Below are positions 29,146-37,150 of a stretch of DNA of 64,000 nt, piece after piece. Position numbers and translations under genes: made by a program. The notes below the pieces were generated by a model. It ran no database searches and was not told the origin of the DNA. It worked only from the letters and a program-made list of their open reading frames with translations. How positions within the stretch are numbered: position 1 is the first letter of the stretch; each line of letters opens with the position of its first letter. The stretch is from Rhodoferax sp. (GTDB lineage: Bacteria; Pseudomonadota; Gammaproteobacteria; Burkholderiales; Burkholderiaceae_C): contig NZ_JAQURE010000002.1 of assembly GCF_028715765.1 (NCBI RefSeq), forward strand, positions 62,001 through 126,000, given 5' to 3'.

Positions 29146-29863
29146 CATCAGCCTCCGAGGTGGTGTTGGGTACGGCAAGTTGCCCTTGGTATGCGGCCAG
29201 GCGTTGGTCAAAGTCGGCCAGCCACTGGGCATCGACAAAGGCTTTGAGGATGCGGCGCACCTCGTACACCGGCTCTTGCGCGGCGCGGCTTGACGCGCCT
29301 TCGGCCTGAGCTTTGAGGCGGCGCACAAATCCCAGTTCGATCACCTTGTTGAGTTGGGTTTCAATCTGGTCGATCAGGCGCGACTCGTTGGAGCCGGCGG
29401 GCAAGAACACGCGCACCAGCTCCACCACCGCGCTGCGCGTCAATATCAAGCGCGTGTCACCGCCACTGGCATCAAACTCGGCCAGCTTTTTGCGCAGCAA
29501 GGCCAGCAGCAGGCTGACCTGAAAACTCAAGGGCTGGCGGCGCACCAGGCGCGGCAGCTTGGGGGCGCTGTCATCGTCTTGCGGTTGGGCACGCAAAAAG
29601 GCGTAGCCCTCGGCCTCGTCCACCACCAGGTCCAGCGCCAGCACCGCCACGTAGTCACGCACCCGGGCTTCCAATTGCAGCAAGGCCGCCCACTGGCTGG
29701 CATCGTCTTCGCGGTACAGCACGCCCTTCAGCAAGGGGACGACCAAGCTGGTGAGGTTGAGCTGGGCTGCGCGGATACCGGGATGGCTGCCAGCGCCAGC
29801 CACAAGCGTATCGGTGCTGGCCGACAGCGTGTCAGTGAGACCATCTTGAGACATGGCAAGCAT
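29138..29863 (-). CDS. jetB: Wadjet protein JetB (DUF4194, MukE-like)
   Basis: 241 residues. JetB is the winged-helix subunit that bridges JetA and JetC. Seen: [55 protein letters not shown], then [42 protein letters not shown] and [20 protein letters not shown], all typical of DUF4194. Starts at 29863 and 29854 both lack a good ribosome site. Its 3' end contains the jetC start, as in canonical Wadjet. Unusually, jetA is nearly 1 kb upstream, separated by vapBC and two repeats. Confidence 0.9.
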   Translation of the reverse strand: MLAMSQDGLTDTLSASTDTLVAGAGSHPGIRAAQLNLTSLVVPLLKGVLYREDDASQWAALLQLEARVRDYVAVLALDLVVDEAEGYAFLRAQPQDDDSAPKLPRLVRRQPLSFQVSLLLALLRKKLAEFDASGGDTRLILTRSAVVELVRVFLPAGSNESRLIDQIETQLNKVIELGFVRRLKAQAEGASSRAAQEPVYEVRRILKAFVDAQWLADFDQRLAAYQGQLAVPNTTSEADDE

Positions 29864-29883
29864 TTCAGTTGAATGATTTATTT

Positions 29884-29928
29884 TGATAGCTGCTAGCGCT
29901 TTATATATAAGCGCCAGAGGGCTATTTA
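29884..29928 (+). repeat. AGCTGCT-family repeat upstream of jetB
   Basis: Reads TGATAGCTGCTAGCGCTT, then 23 bases after AGCT GCGCCAGAGGGCTATTTAA. It occupies part of the 208-base gap between vapC and jetB, which holds no gene. Confidence 0.8.
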
Positions 29929-29943
29929 ATGTGAAAAAATGTC

Positions 29944-30014
29944 GTCATTGCGAACGAAGTGAAGCAATCCATGACTTCCAAAGGCATGGATCGCCACGCT
30001 ACGCTCGCGATGAC
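29944..30014. repeat. GTCATTGCGA-type imperfect palindrome
   Basis: Left arm begins GTCATTGCGAACGAAGTGAA and ends GCAATCCATG; the right arm is its imperfect inverse (CATGGATCGC ... TCGCGATGAC), 23 of 30 positions pairing. This is the widespread palindromic element of the form GTCATTGCGAGCGAAG seen in many bacterial genomes. With the AGCTGCT repeat it fills the jetB leader. Confidence 0.75.
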
Positions 30015-30071
30015 GGGGCTCTTTCATAGTTCGGGATGGCTTCATTGCCATGAAAGTTGGCTCATAAAAAT

Positions 30072-30476
30072 CTAAAGGGAGTTGACCCAGTTTTCAACCT
30101 TCAGGCCGGGGTAGTCTTTGAAATCTGCCTCGTTGTTGGTGACCAGCGTGAGCCCAAGGCTGATCGCGTGGGAGGCAATGAGCTGGTCCATGGTGTCGCG
30201 GCGGCGGTCACGCACGGCAGCACGAAGCACACCAAAACTTATCGCATCAGATTCACCAAAGGGCAACACCGGAATGCGCCGCGTCAACAGAGCCAGCACA
30301 CGTCCGTCCTGCGCACGGTTGGCGGTCTGTATTTCGAGTCCGGCGCGCAGTTCGGCATAACTCACCACCGACATCACGGCACTGCCCTGGGGCAAAGATT
30401 CAAGCCGGCGCAGCACTTCGGGCGGCTGGCGCTTGATGATGTAAATGCAAATATTGGTGTCAAGCAGGTAACGCAT
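30072..30476 (-). CDS. vapC: VapC-type PIN-domain ribonuclease toxin
   Basis: 134 residues. PIN fold with the expected acidic set: MRYLLDTNICIYIIK (first Asp), SVVSYAELRAGLE (Glu), DTMDQLIASHAISLG (Asp) and LVTNNEADFKDYPGL. VapC toxins cleave tRNA or rRNA and are held inactive by VapB. The gene begins 3 bases after vapB. It is in the same orientation as, and sits between, jetA and jetB, a place where I know of no toxin gene in standard Wadjet loci. It appears intact. Confidence 0.88.
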   Translation of the reverse strand: MRYLLDTNICIYIIKRQPPEVLRRLESLPQGSAVMSVVSYAELRAGLEIQTANRAQDGRVLALLTRRIPVLPFGESDAISFGVLRAAVRDRRRDTMDQLIASHAISLGLTLVTNNEADFKDYPGLKVENWVNSL

Positions 30477-30479
30477 GGC

Positions 30480-30776
30480 TTATTTCTGCGCCTTGTCCAC
30501 GGCCTCGCCAGCGTCGGTCTCAAAGCGCCAGGGGCTGTTGCCGCTCCAATCGCGTTCGCGTTGTTCGTGAAATTCACGCCCGTCGGCCATGAAGTTGGGG
30601 CTGAACATGGACAGGATGGGAGTCAAATCGCCAATGGTCTCTTGCACCACCGGGCGCAGCACCAAGGTGTTGCCCACACGTTCAATCTCAACGTCTTGCG
30701 CGCCATCCGCAAAGGCCAGTTCTTTGGGAATGCGCACCGCCAGCGAATTGCCACTTTTGAAGACTCGGGTCAACAT
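30480..30776 (-). CDS. vapB: VapB-type AbrB-fold antitoxin
   Basis: 98 residues from ATG 30776 with AAGGAG 9 bases upstream; the longer frame to 30857 would run into jetA. The N-terminus MLTRVFKSGNSLAVRIPKELAF is a swapped-hairpin AbrB DNA-binding motif, and the C-terminal part (FHEQRERDWSGNSPW) would bind and block VapC. Starts 61 bases after the jetA stop. The gap contains an inverted repeat that could be its operator. Confidence 0.88.
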   Translation of the reverse strand: MLTRVFKSGNSLAVRIPKELAFADGAQDVEIERVGNTLVLRPVVQETIGDLTPILSMFSPNFMADGREFHEQRERDWSGNSPWRFETDAGEAVDKAQK

Positions 30777-30800
30777 GAGGTTTTCTCCTTGAAAATTGAA

Positions 30801-30817
30801 GTATATACAGGATATAC
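30801..30817. promoter_or_regulatory. Candidate VapB operator/promoter
   Basis: GTATAT-N5-ATATAC inverted arms in a short AT-rich stretch between the jetA stop and vapB. VapBC complexes usually repress their own promoter at such palindromes. Confidence 0.5.
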
Positions 30818-30837
30818 AAAAAGCAATAACAATCGCT

Positions 30838-32358
30838 TCACTGGGTATCCCGCACAAAAATTACCCTTGGCAGCCGGGCACGGCGGGTGACCGGGCCGCG
30901 TGCCTCGTCAGCTTCATCTGCCACCTGCCACGCCACCGTGTCCTGCACCGATTCATCCACCACCGAATGAACCGATTCGCTGGCCAGTTGCAGATAGGCG
31001 ACCAGCTCGCTCAAGCCCTGTTGCAGCGGGCGGGTGTTCAGCAGCTCCGCCAAGGTAACTTGGGCTTGAGTTTGCAGTGACTGGCGAATGTGGGCTGACA
31101 ACGCCGCCTTGTCCACCCGCACCTGCGAAAACAGCGCGGCGGCATCCAGGTCTGCATCACCCGCCTGCAAGGCCACGCGGGTCAACACCGTTTGCAGCGG
31201 TGGCTGGTACAGCGGGCGCTCCAGCGGCAGCTCCACACCCGCGCCAATCTCGTCGATCTGCATGAAGTCCGGCACGCGCAGCGCAGTCGGTGCGGTGTCA
31301 CGCAAGGCCAAAGACTTGCCTTCAATGCCACGCAAAATGTCCATGATGCGGCGGTTTTCCAGCCAGGCTTTGTCATCCAGAAAACGGCGCAACTGCTGTG
31401 AGAGTTGCGCCACCGTGCGTTGGGCGTATTCACCGGCTTCCAGCCAGTCGTAGTGCACACGTTTCAGGCGCACATCGGGCGCCAGGGCGGACACCGGCGG
31501 CAAATCCAGCACCCGCGAGAGCAGCGCGGTGAACTCTTCCTGGCGCGACTGCGACATCAAAAAGTCCCAAAACGCGCGAAAGCTCTTGCCCTGATCCGAT
31601 TCGGCAATCGCATCACGCTCGCCCATGATGGCTTGCAGCAGCTCGCCCTTGGCCCCGTCCCACAAGGCGATGCGCTCACGCACGGTGCGGTCCAGCGTGC
31701 GAAAGTTGTGCTCCACCTCCCGAAAATCCGCCAGCAGCTCACGCGCCAGGCCGGTGAACTGCTGAAAGCGGTCTTTCAGGGCGGTGTCGTCCAGCAGCGC
31801 CATGTTGCCCTCTGCCACGCGGGCGATTTCTGCGTCAATGGCATCACGCTGTTTGTGCAGCTCATTGATGCGGGCTTGCGGATTGGTCTCAGCACCAAAA
31901 CTCATTTGTTTGAGCAGGCCAAACAGCGTCAGCAGGCGTGATTCAGTGCCGACAAAAGACCGGTCTGACAAGCTGCCCAGCCAGGCCATGGCACGCTCGG
32001 TGGGCGGGGTCAGGTCAAAGTGCGGCTCGTCCGATCCTGCCGGGTAAAACTTGCGCAACCAACCCTTGTCGTTGGCGGCCCAGTCGTTCAAATACTCTTG
32101 TGCCGATTTGGGAAAGGCCTTGATACCTTTGCTCTCGCCCAACTGCTCGCGCAGGCCGTAGAGCGTGTCCTCCAGCGCCTCAGCCAAGTTGGACTGCGCC
32201 ATGACGCGCACATTGGGCACGACAAACACGCGGTGCAAAAAGCTCGCCACCAGCGGTGCAGAGTCCGCCGCCAGCAAGCGCCAGGCCGGGTGCTGGCGGC
32301 GCTGCAGGTCGAGGGTGGTGTAGTCGAGTTGAATAAGAGCTCCTACGGTATCGGTCAA
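30838..32358 (-). CDS. jetA: Wadjet protein JetA (DUF3375, MukF/kleisin-like)
   Basis: 506 residues. JetA is the kleisin-type subunit of Wadjet. The family beginning is clear: LQRRQHPAWRLLAADSAPLVASFLHRVFV, followed by WLRKFYPAGSDEPHFDLTPPTERAMAWLGSL and FVGTESRLLTLFGLLKQM, coiled-coil helices in the middle and a C-terminal winged-helix region. No ATG fits; the start appears to be TTG at 32356-32358, which overlaps the stop of the broken PIN gene upstream (TTTGACC). A GGAGCTC a few codons in could point to a slightly later non-ATG start. jetA is the first gene of the Wadjet set. Confidence 0.88.
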   Translation of the reverse strand: MTDTVGALIQLDYTTLDLQRRQHPAWRLLAADSAPLVASFLHRVFVVPNVRVMAQSNLAEALEDTLYGLREQLGESKGIKAFPKSAQEYLNDWAANDKGWLRKFYPAGSDEPHFDLTPPTERAMAWLGSLSDRSFVGTESRLLTLFGLLKQMSFGAETNPQARINELHKQRDAIDAEIARVAEGNMALLDDTALKDRFQQFTGLARELLADFREVEHNFRTLDRTVRERIALWDGAKGELLQAIMGERDAIAESDQGKSFRAFWDFLMSQSRQEEFTALLSRVLDLPPVSALAPDVRLKRVHYDWLEAGEYAQRTVAQLSQQLRRFLDDKAWLENRRIMDILRGIEGKSLALRDTAPTALRVPDFMQIDEIGAGVELPLERPLYQPPLQTVLTRVALQAGDADLDAAALFSQVRVDKAALSAHIRQSLQTQAQVTLAELLNTRPLQQGLSELVAYLQLASESVHSVVDESVQDTVAWQVADEADEARGPVTRRARLPRVIFVRDTQ

Positions 32359-32598
32359 ACCTTAAAAGGATCCATCAGCTTGACACCGGTTCCAGCGAAG
32401 TCAGCCAGGTGGTGTGCCACCACCGTCATTTTGTGCTCCAGCGCCGTGGCAACAATCATGGCATCACGCTCGGACTTTGGATTTGTCATTGTCAGAGGCC
32501 CATGCCCGCACAGCGGGAGACTGGTTTGGATTGCCTTGCCGCAATTCGGAAATGACATGGGTATCGAGCACGTACATGGTGGGTTCAAAGGTTCGCAT
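32355..32598 (-). pseudogene. Broken PIN-domain toxin gene (StbB/FitB-like)
   Basis: One frame from 32598 reads MRTFEPTMYVLDTHVISELRQGNPNQSPAVRAWAS (given here in part), a PIN N-terminus. The C-terminal half, KSERDAMIVATALEHKMTVVAHHLADFAGTGVKLMDPFKV, is in another frame and ends at 32355. The total span of 244 bases is far short of the roughly 140-residue family and is not a multiple of three, so an internal deletion plus frame change removed the middle. The catalytic Glu region is gone. Its stop overlaps the jetA start. Confidence 0.75.
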
Positions 32599-32741
32599 TG
32601 CGCAGTTCTAGGCTGAGCTTGGCCATGTTTGTATGTTATGAAATTTTCAACAACAAATGCACACGAGTCCAAGACTGGGTCTTTCGTACAACCTTGGGGC
32701 CCAAACCTTGAACCACAACCACAGCACCTTGCTCCGCCAAG

Positions 32742-32810
32742 GCCTACGGTAAAATTTCCCGCGTGGAGCTTCTCCACAAACTGCACGACAAACTCACCCA
32801 AGACCCCTGA
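32742..32810 (+). pseudogene. Possible 3' remnant of ribF
   Basis: An open stretch [22 protein letters not shown] then TGA resembles the C-terminal part of betaproteobacterial RibF (YGKxxRVEFLHKLHDE...), and ribF normally precedes ileS in many Proteobacteria. It has no start and only about 22 codons. It lies in the 280-base gap between the PIN pseudogene and ileS, which otherwise shows only AT-rich sequence near 32625-32665 that may hold promoters. Confidence 0.4.
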
Positions 32811-32877
32811 ACGCATCGACCGCTGGCAACCCCAGAAGATTGCCAAAATGCCGTGCCACCCTTGCCTTTCTGCCCAA

Positions 32878-35769
32878 ATGACCACTCAAAATCCACCCCT
32901 TGACGCCACCGGCAAAGCCGATTACCGCAGCACCCTGAACCTGCCCGACACCCCGTTTCCGATGCGCGGCGACCTGCCCAAGCGTGAACCGCAATGGGTC
33001 AAGCAGTGGCAAGAACAAGGCCTGTACCAAAAGCTGCGCGCGGCACGCCATGGTTGCGAGAAATTTGTGCTGCACGACGGTCCGCCCTATGCCAATGGGC
33101 AAATTCACATGGGCCACGCGGTCAACAAAATTTTGAAAGACATGATCGTCAAGGCGCGCCAACTCAAAGGCATGGACGCGGCCTACATTCCCGGCTGGGA
33201 CTGCCACGGTCTACCGATTGAAAACGCCATTGAGAAAAAGTTTGGCCGCAAGCTCGCCCGGGACGACATGCAGGCCAAAAGTCGCGCTTACGCCACCGAG
33301 CAAATCGACCTGCAACGCGAAGACTTCAAGCGTCTGGGCGTGCTGGGCGACTGGGACCACCCCTACCGCACCATGGAATTTGCCACCGAGGCCAATGAAA
33401 TTCGTGCTTTCAAACGCGTCATAGAACGCGGTTTTGTCTACCGTGGCCTGAAACCCGTATATTGGTGCTTTGACTGCGGCTCCAGCCTGGCCGAGTTCGA
33501 GATCGAATACGCTGACAAAAAATCGCAAACGCTGGACGTGGGCTTTTTGTGTGCCGAGCCAGCCAAGCTGGCCAGCGCTTTTGGCTTGACCACACTGACC
33601 AAAGACGCCTATGCCGTCATCTGGACCACAACAGCCTGGACCATTCCGGCCAACCAAGCCCTCAACGCCCACCCGGAATTGACCTACGCGCTGGTCGACA
33701 CCGACCGTGGCCTGCTGGTGCTGGCGCAAGACTTGGTAACTGCCTGCCTAGAACGTTTCGGCTTGACTGGCACGGTGTTGGCCACCACCAGTGGCAAGGC
33801 GCTGGGTGGCATCCACTTCAAACACCCGTTTGCCCATGTAGACGCTGGCTACGACCGCTTCAGCCCGGTGTATCTGGCTGAGTACGTCAGCGCTACCGAT
33901 GGCACCGGCATCGTGCACTCGGCGCCCGCCTATGGGGTAGAAGATTTCAACTCATGCGTGGCGCACGGCATGGCCTATGACGACATCCTGAACCCAGTGC
34001 AGGGCAACGGTGTCTATGCGCCCGAGCTGCCGCTGTTTGGCAACCAGCACATCTGGAAAGCCTGCCCGGTCATCATCGACGCACTGCGTGATGCCAACCG
34101 CCTGTTTTGCACCACCGACATCGTGCACAGCTACCCGCACTGCTGGCGCCACAAAACCCCGGTGATTTACCGCGCCGCCGCCCAATGGTTCATTCGCATG
34201 GACGAAGGCGTTGGCATTTTTACCCAAGACAAAGCGCCTGATACCCTTAGAAACCTTGCGCTGGCAGCTATCGAAAACACAGCGTTTTACCCCGAAAACG
34301 GCAAGGTGCGCTTGCGCGACATGATTGCCGGCAGGCCAGACTGGTGCATCAGCCGCCAGCGCAGCTGGGGCGTGCCACTGCCCTTTTTCCTGCACAAAGA
34401 CAGTGGCGAGCTGCACCCCAAAACCATGGAAATTTTGGACATGGCCGCCAACATGGTGGAGCATGGCGGCATTGAGGCCTGGAGCAAGGCCAGCACCGAA
34501 GCCATCTTCGCCACCCTGGACTGCGAAGCTGACGCGCCCAACTACACCAAAAGCAGCGATATCCTTGAGGTCTGGTTTGACTCTGGCACCACCCACACCA
34601 CGGTGCTCAAAGGCTCACACGCCGGTGCTGGCCACGAAACCGGTGCCGAGGCTGACCTTTATCTGGAAGGCCACGACCAGCACCGCGGCTGGTTCCACTC
34701 CAGCTTGCTCACCGCCTGCGCCATGTATGGCCGCGCGCCCTATAAAGGCATCTTGACGCACGGTTTCACCGTGGACAGCAAGGGTCACAAGATGAGCAAG
34801 AGCGCTGGCAACGGGGTTGACCCCCAAGCCACCAGCCAAAAACTGGGTGCCGAAATCATCCGCCTGTGGGTGGCCGCCAGCGACTACTCGGGTGACATTG
34901 CCGGCGACGACAAAATTTTGGCGCGCGTGGTGGACACCTACCGCCGCATCCGCAACACCTTGAAGTTTTTGCTGGCCAATGTCAGCGACTTTGACCCCGC
35001 CCTAGATGCCGTGCCGTTGGCTCAGATGCTTGAAATTGACCGCTATGCACTCAGCCGCGCCGCGCAATTGCAGGCCGAAGTGCTGGCGCATTTTGAGGTG
35101 TATGAATTTCACCCGGTGGTGGCCAAGCTGCAGATTTATTGCAGCGAAGACCTGGGCTCTTTCTACCTCGACATTTTGAAAGACCGGCTCTACACCACCG
35201 CGCCCAAGTCGTTGGCACGGCGCAGTGCCCAAACCGCGCTGTGGCAAATCACCCAGGCCATGCTGCGCTGGATGGCGCCGTTCCTCAGCTTCACCGCCGA
35301 GGAAGCTTGGGCTGTGCTGGGCGCTGCGGGCAAAACCCCGCAAGCCACGCGCGAGTCCATCTTCATGGACACCTACACCCCCTTGGGCGACGCAGATGCC
35401 GCCCAGTTGGCCAAGTGGGCACGCATTCGCGAGCTGCGCGACGCGGTCAACAAAGACATTGAAACCCTGCGCGCCGCGGGCCAAGTGGGCTCATCGCTGC
35501 AAGCCCATGTGACCCTGACCGCCGCCCCTGCCGACCACGCCCTGCTGGCCAGCCTGGGCCAAGACCTGCGCTTTGTATTCATCACATCTGCTATTTATTT
35601 AATAGCTGGTGACGCACTATCTATAAGCGCTACAGCCTCAAATGGCATCAAATGCGAGCGCTGCTGGCATTACCGTGATGACATTGGTGTGGATGCCGCT
35701 CACCCCACCCTTTGCGGCCGCTGCGTCAGCAACCTGTTTGGCGCGGGCGAAACCCGCACGGTGGCCTGA
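32878..35769 (+). CDS. ileS: Isoleucyl-tRNA synthetase
   Basis: 963 residues from ATG 32878 ([33 protein letters not shown]); the open frame back to 32629 is not conserved. Class I features: HIGH-type [13 protein letters not shown], editing domain with [23 protein letters not shown] in [15 protein letters not shown], and a C-terminal zinc finger [12 protein letters not shown]...CGRC. Just before the finger, residues about 908-922 ([13 protein letters not shown]) are encoded by an AGCTGCT repeat copy. A weaker patch encodes residues 453-466. The stop overlaps the lspA start (TGATG). Confidence 0.97.
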   Translation: MTTQNPPLDATGKADYRSTLNLPDTPFPMRGDLPKREPQWVKQWQEQGLYQKLRAARHGCEKFVLHDGPPYANGQIHMGHAVNKILKDMIVKARQLKGMDAAYIPGWDCHGLPIENAIEKKFGRKLARDDMQAKSRAYATEQIDLQREDFKRLGVLGDWDHPYRTMEFATEANEIRAFKRVIERGFVYRGLKPVYWCFDCGSSLAEFEIEYADKKSQTLDVGFLCAEPAKLASAFGLTTLTKDAYAVIWTTTAWTIPANQALNAHPELTYALVDTDRGLLVLAQDLVTACLERFGLTGTVLATTSGKALGGIHFKHPFAHVDAGYDRFSPVYLAEYVSATDGTGIVHSAPAYGVEDFNSCVAHGMAYDDILNPVQGNGVYAPELPLFGNQHIWKACPVIIDALRDANRLFCTTDIVHSYPHCWRHKTPVIYRAAAQWFIRMDEGVGIFTQDKAPDTLRNLALAAIENTAFYPENGKVRLRDMIAGRPDWCISRQRSWGVPLPFFLHKDSGELHPKTMEILDMAANMVEHGGIEAWSKASTEAIFATLDCEADAPNYTKSSDILEVWFDSGTTHTTVLKGSHAGAGHETGAEADLYLEGHDQHRGWFHSSLLTACAMYGRAPYKGILTHGFTVDSKGHKMSKSAGNGVDPQATSQKLGAEIIRLWVAASDYSGDIAGDDKILARVVDTYRRIRNTLKFLLANVSDFDPALDAVPLAQMLEIDRYALSRAAQLQAEVLAHFEVYEFHPVVAKLQIYCSEDLGSFYLDILKDRLYTTAPKSLARRSAQTALWQITQAMLRWMAPFLSFTAEEAWAVLGAAGKTPQATRESIFMDTYTPLGDADAAQLAKWARIRELRDAVNKDIETLRAAGQVGSSLQAHVTLTAAPADHALLASLGQDLRFVFITSAIYLIAGDALSISATASNGIKCERCWHYRDDIGVDAAHPTLCGRCVSNLFGAGETRTVA
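34234..34273 (-). repeat. AGCTGCT-family patch inside ileS (weak)
   Basis: Minus strand: GATAGCTGCCAGCGC, then 23 bases after AGCT GGGTATCAGGCGC. On the plus strand it encodes [12 protein letters not shown], a segment whose length and residues look conserved in IleRS, so this may be chance or codon-level overprinting. Confidence 0.4.
35601..35643 (+). repeat. AGCTGCT-family repeat inside ileS
   Basis: AATAGCTGGTGACGC, then 23 bases after AGCT GCGCTACAGCCTCAAAT. It is an in-frame, locally AT-rich stretch in an otherwise GC-rich gene, just upstream of the zinc-finger codons. Confidence 0.65.
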
Positions 35770-36281
35770 TGGCGCGCAAACCCAGCTACAGCCCGTCTCT
35801 GCCCGCCGGCATCACGCTGCTGGCGTGGCTGGGCTGGGCCATGGTGGTGCTGATTGCCGACCAGTTCACCAAAGTGCTCATCATGGGCTACTACCAGTTG
35901 GGTGACAGCACACCGGTGACCAGCTTCTTCAACATGGTGCGGGTGCACAACACCGGCGCAGCATTCTCGTTTCTGGCCAGTGCCGGGGGCTGGCAGCGCT
36001 GGTTTTTTACTGGCATTGGCGTAGCCGCCGTGGCGCTGATCACCTGGATGCTGAAAAAACACGCCACGCAAACCCTGTTTGCCTTTGCCTTGGCCAGCAT
36101 TTTGGGCGGTGCCTTGGGCAACGTGATCGACCGCGTGCTGTATGGCTACGTGGTCGACTTCTTGGACTTTCATTTCAGGGGTTGGCACTTTCCGGCCTTC
36201 AATGTGGCCGACAGCGCCATCACCCTGGGTGCCGCCTGCCTGATTCTTGACGAGCTGCTGCGCGTGCGCCGCGGGCGTTGA
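35769..36281 (+). CDS. lspA: Lipoprotein signal peptidase
   Basis: 170 residues from ATG 35769. Cleaves prolipoprotein signal peptides in the inner membrane. Four hydrophobic segments; conserved blocks [44 protein letters not shown] and [11 protein letters not shown], with the two catalytic aspartates in NVIDR and NVADS. The gene overlaps the ileS stop by one base, the classical ileS-lspA pairing. Confidence 0.95.
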   Translation: MARKPSYSPSLPAGITLLAWLGWAMVVLIADQFTKVLIMGYYQLGDSTPVTSFFNMVRVHNTGAAFSFLASAGGWQRWFFTGIGVAAVALITWMLKKHATQTLFAFALASILGGALGNVIDRVLYGYVVDFLDFHFRGWHFPAFNVADSAITLGAACLILDELLRVRRGR

Positions 36282-36306
36282 CCCACTGTCCAAGCGTGGC
36301 CACCTC

Positions 36307-37146
36307 ATGACCCCACAAGACTACGTGCAGCAAAAAGCCGCCGCCTCGGGCAGCAGTTTTTACTACGCCTTCTTGTTTTTACCACCCCCCAAACGCGCCG
36401 CTATCACCGCCTTTTATGCCTTTTGCCGCGAAGTCGATGACGTGGTGGACGACATGGTTGACCCCGGTGTGGCCGCCACCAAACTGCACTGGTGGCGCAC
36501 CGAGGTGACACAAGCCTTTGCCGGCCAGCCGAGCCACCCGGTGCTGCAAGCGCTGATGCCGCTGGCGGCCAGCTTTCAGATTGAAGAGCGCCACCTGCAA
36601 GCCGTCATTGAAGGCTGCCAGATGGACCTGACCCAGCAGCGCTACCTGGACTACCCCAATTTGCAGCGCTATTGCCACCTGGTAGCAGGTGAAGTGGGTG
36701 AAGTGGCGGCGCGCATTTTTGGCCAAACCCAAGCTCAAACCACCGCCTATGCCCACGCGCTGGGGCAAGCGCTGCAGCTCACCAACATCATTCGCGACGT
36801 GGGTGAAGACGCCCGCCGTGGCCGCATTTACCTGCCCATGAGCGAGCTCAAACAGTTTGCCGTGCCTGCCCAAGAGGTTTTGAACGGGGTTTATTCAGAG
36901 CGCTTTACCGCGCTGATGCAGTTCCAGGCGCAGCGCGCCCAGCGTCTGTATGACGAAGCGCTGGCGCTTTTGCCCAGCGCTGACCTGCGCGCGCAAAAAC
37001 CCGGCCTGATGATGGCCAGCATTTACCGCGCCCTGCTGCACGAAATTGAGGCCGAGCAATTTGCCGTGCTGCACCAGCGCATCAGCCTGACGCCGCTGCG
37101 CAAGCTCTGGCTGGCCTGGAAAGTGCAAGCACTGGGGCGGCTGTGA
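36307..37146 (+). CDS. hpnD: Presqualene diphosphate synthase
   Basis: 279 residues from ATG 36307. A squalene/phytoene-synthase-family enzyme that joins two farnesyl diphosphates, the first step to squalene for hopanoids. Aspartate-rich motifs: FCREVDDVVDDMVD and LTNIIRDVGEDARRGRIYLP. HpnD assignment rather than phytoene synthase rests on overall resemblance and the hpnE gene 4 bases downstream. hpnC, the third enzyme of the route, is not in the window. Confidence 0.9.
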   Translation: MTPQDYVQQKAAASGSSFYYAFLFLPPPKRAAITAFYAFCREVDDVVDDMVDPGVAATKLHWWRTEVTQAFAGQPSHPVLQALMPLAASFQIEERHLQAVIEGCQMDLTQQRYLDYPNLQRYCHLVAGEVGEVAARIFGQTQAQTTAYAHALGQALQLTNIIRDVGEDARRGRIYLPMSELKQFAVPAQEVLNGVYSERFTALMQFQAQRAQRLYDEALALLPSADLRAQKPGLMMASIYRALLHEIEAEQFAVLHQRISLTPLRKLWLAWKVQALGRL

Positions 37147-37150
37147 GACC

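Noticed and set aside
32629-32877. N-terminal extension of ileS
   Set aside because: 83 extra residues with no resemblance to IleRS; a start at 32878 gives the family N-terminus.
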